Source: Oricola cellulosilytica (lineage in GTDB: Bacteria > Pseudomonadota > Alphaproteobacteria > Rhizobiales > Rhizobiaceae). From it: 64,000 bases of DNA. Within the stretch, counting starts at the first letter, position 1. Every line of letters starts with the position of its first letter. Under the pieces are notes generated by a model that was not told where the DNA came from, did not search any database, and saw nothing but the letters and a program-made list of their open reading frames with translations. Location of the stretch: NCBI RefSeq assembly GCF_019966575.1, contig NZ_JAINFK010000001.1:1-64000 (forward strand), written 5' to 3'. This document shows, in pieces, positions 45,095-51,899 of the stretch. The position numbers and the translations under genes were made by a program.

Positions 45095-46728
45095 GGTCCA
45101 GCGGTCCCATCGAGCTGGATGACCCGCATCATCTCCGCCCTGTCCGTCAACCCTGAGCTAACCAGGTGCTCGGCATGGATCTGGATCGGGGTCATCCCAC
45201 CGGCAACCAGTGTATCCAGAAGCGCGGTTTCAGGCGCACCACTGCTAATGTCTCGGCCCAACCTCTCGCTAACCCTCGCGATTTCGAACGTGGCGGTCCG
45301 GCCGTGATAGCCGGTTCCGTTGCATTTCGGACAGACCGACGACGGGTCCGGGCTGCGGCACGAACATGTCCTGCGCAACAAACGCTGACCAACCATACCG
45401 CGAACGGTCGCGCCGATCAGATAGTCTGGAATGCCCATGTCACGGAGGCGTGTTACCGCACCCACCGCGCTGTTGGTGTGCAATGTGGAGAGCACGAGAT
45501 GGCCAGTCAACGCGGCCTGGATGGCGATCTCGGCGGTCTCCCGGTCGCGGATCTCGCCCACCAGTATGATGTCGGGGTCCTGCCGCAAGACAGAACGCAG
45601 CGCTCGGGCAAAGGTGAGATCAATGGACGGCTGGATCTGAAGCTGGGTGACGCCATCCATCCGGTATTCCACGGGGTCTTCGACAGTAAATATCTTGACC
45701 GATGAATTGCTCAGAAGAGACAGGAGCGCATATAGCGTCGTGGTCTTTCCGCTGCCCGTCGGCCCGGTTACCAGCACGATGCCATTTTGACAGCGGGCAA
45801 TCTCCTCTAGCTGCGTGCTGGATGCGGGGTCATAGCCCAAGGTTGCAAGATCGAGCGCCACGACACTGCGGTCGAGAATGCGCAGGACCATCGTTTCGCC
45901 GTGGATGGTCGGCACGACGGAGACACGCAGATCGATTTCCTGGCCGCGCACCGCGACGCGCATCCGGCCATCCTGAGGAAGCCGACGTTCGGCGATATCC
46001 AGCCCGGCCAGCAGTTTGATGCGCGTTGCAATGCCCGGAAGCTGTGAGAGCGGCGCGGTCTCGGCGACCTTCAGCATTCCATCCACGCGAACTCGTATCC
46101 GAATCTCGTTCACCGCCGGTTCGATGTGAATATCCGTCGCATTGCCATCGACGGCAAATTGCACGATGCGAGCCACCAGCCGCACGATCGGTGCCTGCCG
46201 CGCGAAATCCTTGAGACGCTCAAGATCGCTGTCCGATGCGGATGACACCTCTGTGTGATCTTCGAGCGGGGCATCCGCATTTCGCGCGATGCTGGCGAGG
46301 AACGTATTGATTGCGCCGCGCGTCGCGGTCTGCACCGCGATCGGTCTGTCCACATGGTAGCTGACCATATCCAGCGTTTCGCCGTCGAACGGATCGGCGA
46401 CGAGAAACACCGGTCGTCCGGTCTCGTCTTCGCCCGCAGGAACCACCGCGCGAGAGGTCAGGAACTCGAGGCCTAGGGCCTCGCATGTCATCATATTCGC
46501 CGTCTTGTCAGGCGCATCGACATACTCGGTTCGAAAATGTGCGGCGAGTGCTTGAGCGAGCGCTTCCTCGCGCATCAGGCCGAGTTCGATGACGACAGTG
46601 TCGAAGGGATGACTTGTCGCGGCATAGGCCGTTCTCAGGCGCCGCGCGGCCTCGGCGGTGAATGTGCCGCTCTGGACAAGCGATTCGACAAAAGCATCCG
46701 CGCCGGTTCTGTCAGCAGCGTAATTCAT
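45091..46728 (-). CDS. gspE: Type II secretion ATPase GspE
   Basis: A 545-residue cytoplasmic AAA-like ATPase. An N-terminal N1E-type domain (~20-150) is followed by the NTPase with Walker A GPTGSGKTTT, an Asp box around TVEDPVEYRMDGV, Walker B ILVGEIRDRETAEIA and His box LVLSTLHTNSAVGA. The tetracysteine zinc site is present (CSC, then CPKC). It drives pseudopilus assembly. It overlaps its neighbours by 4 nt. Confidence 0.92.
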   Translation of the reverse strand: MNYAADRTGADAFVESLVQSGTFTAEAARRLRTAYAATSHPFDTVVIELGLMREEALAQALAAHFRTEYVDAPDKTANMMTCEALGLEFLTSRAVVPAGEDETGRPVFLVADPFDGETLDMVSYHVDRPIAVQTATRGAINTFLASIARNADAPLEDHTEVSSASDSDLERLKDFARQAPIVRLVARIVQFAVDGNATDIHIEPAVNEIRIRVRVDGMLKVAETAPLSQLPGIATRIKLLAGLDIAERRLPQDGRMRVAVRGQEIDLRVSVVPTIHGETMVLRILDRSVVALDLATLGYDPASSTQLEEIARCQNGIVLVTGPTGSGKTTTLYALLSLLSNSSVKIFTVEDPVEYRMDGVTQLQIQPSIDLTFARALRSVLRQDPDIILVGEIRDRETAEIAIQAALTGHLVLSTLHTNSAVGAVTRLRDMGIPDYLIGATVRGMVGQRLLRRTCSCRSPDPSSVCPKCNGTGYHGRTATFEIARVSERLGRDISSGAPETALLDTLVAGGMTPIQIHAEHLVSSGLTDRAEMMRVIQLDGTAGP

Positions 46729-47666
46729 CGCAAAACCTCAAACATCGCTTGACGCAAGGGCGGTGCAAAAAGCGTATCGCATCCGGCGCGGGCAGTGTCC
46801 GCCGGTTCCGCATCGCTATCTGCCGAGCGGAGCCGCATGGGTTCAAGGATACGAACCGCCGCCGCGTCCTCGCTCAATTCCACCGCGTAGACGCCGCTCG
46901 CCGTCACATCCGGCCTTCCGGGACGCCGAACGGCCGCAATGATGGTCAGAGCGGGCAGCCTGCCGCCATCCTCTACCAAATACGGCGCGTCACGCGTTCC
47001 CAGTGTTCTCGCAGCAGATGCGACCGCAACCGGCGCTACGGAAGTGTCGAGCGTTCCGCTCTTCGAGTGGATCGTGAAAACGGATGGGGCGGCCTGATAG
47101 AGAAGCGCGCTGGAGAGGCGCTTGTCACCGGAGGCAAGATCACCGAGTTCGAATACGGTTTCGAACGGCGCACGCTTGTACCGCTGATCGCCCCCCCCTC
47201 CATCGGGCGGCTCGGCGGATCGATAGCGCTCCGCCTCCACGGCCAATGCGGATGCCCGGCCCGCCTCCACACCCAATGCGCGGAATCCGACCTCCAGCAA
47301 TTCAGGCGACGCGGCGTTCAAATCCACCAGTCCGCTGTGATTCAGGAAGGCGAAGGTGATGTTGCTTTCGCGGCCATCGTCGAAACATGCGATGCGGGAG
47401 GGCATTTTTACGTTGGGGCGACCGCGCAATGCATACGCGCGCTCGGCATATACCGCGCCCGCCAGCCGCACGATACCCTCCACCGCGAACCGGTCCTGCG
47501 TCTCGCGGATCGAGTTGCGGGTTACCAGTGCGTCGATATGCGCCGATACCGATATCGGCGTGATCGCAGCGGCTATCAGGATCAGGAAGGCGAGCACCGC
47601 GAAAAGCGCCATTCCAGCATCGCGGCCTGAACGGCGTGTCAGAAGGGGTTTGATCGAACATGCCAT
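46725..47666 (-). CDS. gspK: Minor pseudopilin GspK
   Basis: About 313 residues. The leader RRSGRDAG|MALFAVLAFLIL has the prepilin peptidase site but lacks Glu5, as is normal for the tip subunit GspK. A large helical domain follows with HSGLVDLNAASPELLEVGF, a helix-hairpin-helix-like block seen in GspK. Start taken as the ATG at 47664-47666; a GTG at 47672 would overlap the previous gene. It caps the pseudopilus with GspI and GspJ. Confidence 0.8.
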   Translation of the reverse strand: MACSIKPLLTRRSGRDAGMALFAVLAFLILIAAAITPISVSAHIDALVTRNSIRETQDRFAVEGIVRLAGAVYAERAYALRGRPNVKMPSRIACFDDGRESNITFAFLNHSGLVDLNAASPELLEVGFRALGVEAGRASALAVEAERYRSAEPPDGGGGDQRYKRAPFETVFELGDLASGDKRLSSALLYQAAPSVFTIHSKSGTLDTSVAPVAVASAARTLGTRDAPYLVEDGGRLPALTIIAAVRRPGRPDVTASGVYAVELSEDAAAVRILEPMRLRSADSDAEPADTARAGCDTLFAPPLRQAMFEVLR

Positions 47667-47671
47667 CCAGG

Positions 47672-48190
47672 TCACCCATCCGGCGGATAGAGGTCGACAA
47701 TCTGGCGCTGTTCCTCCCGGATCAGCACAATTCTGTCCCCCTCGACCGTAGAAAGTGACCAGCCGCGAATGTCGGCTCCTTCGCTCAACCACTCGGCCGT
47801 CGCCTGATTACCGTGCGATACCAATGCCCGATTCCCGGATGGCGTGATCTCGACGCCGAAAAGCCGGACATCGGGGGGCGGGGTCGGAGGGGCGGGGGCG
47901 GGCTGCACGGGCGTAGCCTGCTGAACCTGCTGCTTCGGTGGCGGTGGCTTTGGCGGTGCAACATACGCCCGGCGGGTCGCCACGAAGAGGGGCCGATTCC
48001 GGGTGTGTGTGATGGCGAAGTTGCGTCGTGCGATATCCGGTTCATTCTGCGGTGTCGCAGCAGAAATTTCCGCTGCGGAGGCCGACGCGAGCGGAGAGGT
48101 ATCGGGCGGGCTTTGCGCGAGCATAAGATTGAACGCGCCCAGGGCCATCAAGAAGATCGCAGTTCCTCCGAATAGAAGCATCCGGATCAT
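47672..48190 (-). CDS. gspC: GspC-like inner-membrane linker protein
   Basis: A 172-residue protein with one N-terminal helix (residues 4-24), a long Pro-rich linker (APPKPPPPKQQ to PAPAPPTPPPD) and a small C-terminal homology-region-like domain (LFGVEITPSGNRALVSHG, GWSLSTVEGDRIVLI). This is the GspC layout without a PDZ domain; a GspN- or GspP-like assignment is the alternative. In T2SS such proteins link the inner platform to the secretin and help choose cargo. It overlaps gspM by 4 nt. Confidence 0.6.
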   Translation of the reverse strand: MIRMLLFGGTAIFLMALGAFNLMLAQSPPDTSPLASASAAEISAATPQNEPDIARRNFAITHTRNRPLFVATRRAYVAPPKPPPPKQQVQQATPVQPAPAPPTPPPDVRLFGVEITPSGNRALVSHGNQATAEWLSEGADIRGWSLSTVEGDRIVLIREEQRQIVDLYPPDG

Positions 48191-48813
48191 GGCGCCAACT
48201 CCGCCCGCCGCGTTTCGCGAGCCGATGCTGTTGCCGGTGCGCGATAGGCCGCATAGAGCTGGATCTGCGCGGTGATCTGGACCGCTGGCGTGTCAGGTCC
48301 CCCCGGCGGACCGTTCAAGCGCAACGTCAATTCCCGAATGAAAAGCGGCGGCAGGTCGCCCTCGATATCGAGCACCGTGCCATGGACTGCCTCGAACCGG
48401 CCAACCACATCGGCGCGCAGGCCGATCAACTGGTAGCCGTTTTCGTCGCGATCCGGCAGCCCCCCGACGGACACGACCGACAGCTTGTGCTTTGCCGCTA
48501 TCGCACCAAGCCTGCTCTGCAGCGCGGCCCTGGCGATCGCGGCGCTCTCCGCCTCGACGAACAGCGAGCGGTCCTTGCCGTTCTCGAGTGCGCCGAGCGA
48601 AGCCTTCAGGCTCTCCTCAAGCGCCGCCACCCGGGCGAAGCGGCCGGCGGTGTCGCGAAGCGCCTGGAGTTCGGCATGTTTCGCGTTCAACAGACTGGCC
48701 ATGGCTGCGACCGAGCCGGCGGCGAGCCCGGCGAACGCAATGAGCAGCATGATCGCCGCCGCCCTCTGCAGGCCACGTGGTGCATTCATCAATCCCGTCA
48801 GCAATCCGTTCAT
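48187..48813 (-). CDS. gspM: Type II secretion protein GspM
   Basis: A 208-residue protein with one N-terminal helix (~residues 18-40), a coiled-coil-like segment (NAKHAELQALRDTAGRFARV) and a ferredoxin-like periplasmic part ending DIEGDLPPLFIRELTLRLN. The size, topology and place after gspL identify GspM, which is poorly conserved. The ATG at 48811-48813 overlaps the gspL stop, which decides it over the upstream frame. Confidence 0.7.
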   Translation of the reverse strand: MNGLLTGLMNAPRGLQRAAAIMLLIAFAGLAAGSVAAMASLLNAKHAELQALRDTAGRFARVAALEESLKASLGALENGKDRSLFVEAESAAIARAALQSRLGAIAAKHKLSVVSVGGLPDRDENGYQLIGLRADVVGRFEAVHGTVLDIEGDLPPLFIRELTLRLNGPPGGPDTPAVQITAQIQLYAAYRAPATASARETRRAELAP

Positions 48814-49844
48814 CGGGCCGGCACGTCCATGCGAAGGGAGAAACGTTGCCCCGCCTGGCCGGGAACCCGCACCACCGGCGCGGTGAACTCGGCGTTGGAG
48901 AACATGCCGGAGCCCTCCAGCGGCGCGATGATCGCCGGCGCCGCGCGCGAGAAGCCGGACAGGCGAACCGTGTCCTCGGCGATCGTCATGTCGGTGAGCC
49001 ATGCGGAATCGGGCAGGACGCGCGTCACCTCCTCCCAGACTTCGGTGGCCGTCCGGCTCTCGGCGATTTCCGTACGCAAGGCCGACAGGACGGCCATGCG
49101 ATTCTCGCGCTCGTCGAGCGCCTTGCGCACGCGTACGGCGCGAGCCTGCAGCGGCGCGGAGATCGCGCGCGTCTCGGCAATCGCGGTATCATAGCGCCAC
49201 CATGCGTGGGCGAAGCTTCCCGCGGTTGCAACAGCGATCAGAGCCATGGCGGCGATGGCCGACGCGTGAGCGAAGGAGCGCGCCCGGGTGCGGCCGGTGA
49301 GCCGCGCCAAATCAGCGCCGCGTAGCGGCAGGACCGGCCCGTCCCCGGCGGTCAACGCGATAGCCCTGACCGGCAACCGCGCCGCCGCCAGCGCGGCGAC
49401 GACCGGGTCGATCACCGACCGGCGGATGATGTGGTACTCGGAGGGCGGCGCCTGGCGTGCCGCCGGCGGCTCCGTCAGGACGGCATGGACCTCTTCGACA
49501 CGAAACGGCGTAGACCCGCCGAGATCGATCGCGGCCATGGCGCGCTGGCGGCTGAGGGGGACGGTAAAGCCGGACAGGCGGCGGGTGATGAAGCGGCCCT
49601 CATCAAGTTGCAACGTGACCGGCCCGCGTACAGCGCCGCGGCCACGGCGCAGGCTCGCAAGCCCTGTCTGGAGATCGTCGAGCGGCACTGCGGCAGGCGC
49701 GTCGTCGGCGGGGCCGCGAAACACGTCGAGCCGGTCCCGCCGCAGGACCGCCACCGGCCCGCGCGGGGCCCCCCCGCGCGCACCGACGAACCCGCGCATG
49801 GTGCGCGACCACCAGTCGTAAACATCGCTCAGAACTGCCTGCAC
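48810..49844 (-). CDS. gspL: Type II secretion protein GspL
   Basis: About 344 residues with a GTG start at 49844 (AGGAAGG upstream); the exact start is uncertain. The N-terminal actin-like cytoplasmic half is followed by a helix at about residues 200-220 (ALIAVATAGSFAHAW) and a periplasmic PilN/GspL-like domain (EVWEEVTRVLPDSAWLTDM). GspL recruits the GspE ATPase to the inner membrane. It is first of the nine-gene minus-strand gsp operon. Confidence 0.7.
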   Translation of the reverse strand: MQAVLSDVYDWWSRTMRGFVGARGGAPRGPVAVLRRDRLDVFRGPADDAPAAVPLDDLQTGLASLRRGRGAVRGPVTLQLDEGRFITRRLSGFTVPLSRQRAMAAIDLGGSTPFRVEEVHAVLTEPPAARQAPPSEYHIIRRSVIDPVVAALAAARLPVRAIALTAGDGPVLPLRGADLARLTGRTRARSFAHASAIAAMALIAVATAGSFAHAWWRYDTAIAETRAISAPLQARAVRVRKALDERENRMAVLSALRTEIAESRTATEVWEEVTRVLPDSAWLTDMTIAEDTVRLSGFSRAAPAIIAPLEGSGMFSNAEFTAPVVRVPGQAGQRFSLRMDVPAR

Positions 49845-49950
49845 GGTCGACTCGCCTTCCTGCCGGCCAAGTCTAGCGCCTTTCGGGGTTGGGCGACAAT
49901 GCGAGAACCCGGGGTCTGGCGTTGGGTCCGCATCGTTTCCATCCACCGTT

Positions 49951-50045
49951 CAAGCGGATCGCAGTCCCACAGCTTGGTCAGCGCCGGCGGGGCGGCCGGA
50001 TCGGTAACATGGAAGAACGAGAGGTGTAAGACACGGTTGCCTTCC
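49951..50045 (-). pseudogene. RHS core fragment with internal deletion
   Basis: Positions 49951-50003 match 53609-53661 of the large RHS gene with a handful of substitutions, and 50001-50045 match about 53816-53866 with few changes and a 3-nt gap. The 150-odd bases between these two parts in the intact gene are missing, joined at a shared ATCGG. Both pieces are in the same orientation as the intact gene. This is the relic of a further RHS copy, cut just downstream of gspL's promoter side. Confidence 0.7.
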
Positions 50046-50548
50046 TAAAAATCCCGGACTGTCGTTGGGTGTCCTGGCGACGAAAAGGATCTCAAAAAAC
50101 CCGAAATTAATAGCTTAGCTCTTTCCATTACGAACGTCATTCTACTTATTTCATTCTCTCTAAGAGCGTTGTATAGTATATCTCTCTTTGCCAAAATATG
50201 TCCGCGATTTGCTGCATCAGATAATGTTTTTATATATTCAATATTATTTCCTTTTATAAAATATATTTGCGCTAATCTATATTTAGAAGGAGTATAATAT
50301 TTTCCGTTTTCGATAAACATCTTCACGTCTTCATCAATTCCAATCTCATGTGCAATAATGCACATTACGTGTGAATGTTTGTACATCTCTTTTTCTAAAT
50401 AGTTTCTAAAACTCGCAATAACGCTACTCTCCTTGAAGGAGCCTCTCCTGCGTATCGCCGCCCAAAGTTGTGCTCTAGCGCCTTTTTCGTCAGCGATAGC
50501 GGAATCGATTTTCTCCTTCATCAGCAAGTGATTGTCGTTGGTCATCAT
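50045..50548 (-). CDS. AT-rich orphan immunity candidate with Sel1-like helices
   Basis: A 167-residue protein with no signal peptide. The middle part KYRLAQIYFIKGNNIEYIK and LSDAANRGHILAKRDILYNAL resembles Sel1/TPR-type helical repeats (AxxYxxG..AAxxGHxxA). Codon usage is strikingly AT-rich compared with all neighbours, which indicates recent transfer. It starts 9 nt after the end of the broken RHS tip, the usual place of an immunity gene for a polymorphic toxin. I infer an immunity protein that has outlived its toxin. No named family is recognised. The start may be the first or second Met. Confidence 0.6.
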   Translation of the reverse strand: MMTNDNHLLMKEKIDSAIADEKGARAQLWAAIRRRGSFKESSVIASFRNYLEKEMYKHSHVMCIIAHEIGIDEDVKMFIENGKYYTPSKYRLAQIYFIKGNNIEYIKTLSDAANRGHILAKRDILYNALRENEISRMTFVMERAKLLISGFLRSFSSPGHPTTVRDF

Positions 50549-50556
50549 GTTCTGCG

Positions 50557-51216
50557 TCAGTCCAACTTTACATATGGAGGAAGGGGCATTTTTGGCGGAT
50601 TGGGGTCTATTGTCACGATGGGTGGTGGTGTTTCGCTGACATCGCAGTTTTTCGGTCCCGGCTCCAGCGTCGAGAATTCAAGTACAAATCGCAACGCTGC
50701 CCGCGTACGCCGCCCGAATTGACAGCCGCCAAGCCCAGCAACCTCCATCTCATCGTTTTCGTCTGGTTCAACCGGCTCAACATCCCCCCCCCACAACTAT
50801 CATTGACGCCGGTGATGACCTGATCCGGCCTGCCTTCGCAACAATATCAGCGAGCGTGAAGAACGTGCAGTTGATGGTGCCGGATGTGTCGCTGAGCGCG
50901 TTGTTGCTCCCCTGCCGGAGGAATTGCGCGGTGCTGCCGCCGCTGGCGAAATCGGCCTCGTCAGCAATATTTCCGCCAAGTAGCGCCTTGATGCCGAGCG
51001 AGCCCAGAATGAGCCCCTCCCCACCAACGGCCAACCCGCTCGGATCGAGCCAGTTGACCGGGTTGTTTCAGACATAGCGGTAAATGTCGAGATCACCCGC
51101 CGCGAACCCGATCGGATCCTCCTGCAGGAACCTCCCGGTCGCCGGATCGTAGGCGCGGGCGCGGTAGTGGTAGAGGCCCGTCTCGGGATCGTATTCGCGC
51201 GCCGCGAAGTCAGCGG
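50557..51216 (-). pseudogene. Orphan RHS C-terminal cassette, broken by TGA and frameshift
   Basis: Bases about 51080-51215 are nearly identical to the end of the RHS core in the intact gene (53088-53250). The conserved RYVWNSPVNW is RYV-stop-NNPVNW here, a TGG to TGA change at 51068-51070. Beyond PSGLAVGGEG the sequence is a different toxin tip (SLGIKALLGG, INCTFFTLADIVAKAG). A run of nine G (C at 50784-50792) then shifts the frame: the zero frame stops at 50777, while the next frame runs on to 50557 (WGGDVEPVEPDENDEM to LPPYVKLD). One G fewer would join them. The tip has no family I recognise. Confidence 0.75.
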
Positions 51217-51308
51217 CCGGTCAGGAATCAGCCCGCGGCGATGATCCTTTGACTCAACAGCAGGCCGACGAACGGGGCGGGCGGTCACGATGCCTTGCCG
51301 CCCTCGTC
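51217..51308. other. Junction between orphan RHS cassette and immunity gene
   Basis: Short GC-rich stretch where the similarity to the RHS core stops abruptly (after the CGCGCGCCGC at about 51215). It marks one recombination end of the displaced cassette. No gene or repeat is seen. Confidence 0.4.
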
Positions 51309-51899
51309 CTAGCGCAAATTCTCAGCGTATTTCGGTAATAGGTCTTCCCTAATTCTATCTAGTAACTTTTCCACGTCAAAAGCATATTCCCGTGGCGCTT
51401 TTCCTTCAGGAATATCTACAGGAAACACCTTCGAGAGGTCTCCGCCTACTTTCACCGCATCAACCCAGTCCTGGATTACATTTGTATACGACTCCAGCGC
51501 CGCCGCCGGTGTCTGGGCGGAGTCCGGGTCGGCGAAATCAGGATGGCCGGTCCAGATATAGGCAGCCGGCAAGCCAGAATAGTGTTGATTCCGGCTTTCT
51601 TTTTCGTCTGACCCATCTGCACTCCATACTGGGAATGGCCACCTCGGGCCTGCGATGATCCAGTGGAACTCAGGGATGTTATCGACCGGCTTGCGCCGAT
51701 AAAGAAAAACACCAACCAGATCAGGCTCTGCGAGACCGAGCCAAAAACCTGTGCAATCTCCAAACCACTTTAGCGTTCCTAAATAGCGGTGAGCCGCTTG
51801 GAGCAAAACGCCATATGGCCTGCGCTCCACAGCAGACATTTGCTCCCAAAAACCAAAATCTGCGATGCCGTGGAATCCAGCGGGCATTTCCTTTGTCAA
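51309..51899 (-). CDS. Probable immunity protein for the RHS toxin
   Basis: A 196-residue cytosolic protein (no signal peptide or membrane segment), rich in Trp and aromatic residues, for example HWIIAGPRWPFPVW and TGHPDFADPDSAQTP. Its ATG overlaps the stop of the RHS toxin (ATGA at 51896-51899), so it is made together with the toxin. This position is diagnostic of immunity genes in polymorphic toxin systems. I do not recognise its family. It should bind and block the C-terminal HNH-like nuclease; this is inference from location. Confidence 0.7.
   Translation of the reverse strand: MTKEMPAGFHGIADFGFWEQMSAVERRPYGVLLQAAHRYLGTLKWFGDCTGFWLGLAEPDLVGVFLYRRKPVDNIPEFHWIIAGPRWPFPVWSADGSDEKESRNQHYSGLPAAYIWTGHPDFADPDSAQTPAAALESYTNVIQDWVDAVKVGGDLSKVFPVDIPEGKAPREYAFDVEKLLDRIREDLLPKYAENLR

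Noticed and set aside
41874-49844. Type IV pilus instead of type II secretion
   Set aside because: GspD, GspK without Glu5, GspL, GspM and the GspG AWGNPF block fit T2SS; no PilT, PilM, PilO or PilQ-type genes are present.
49845-49946. 34-residue N-terminal extension of GspL
   Set aside because: It overlaps the edge of the RHS relic, has no similarity to GspL, and a GTG with a ribosome site lies at the start of the conserved part.
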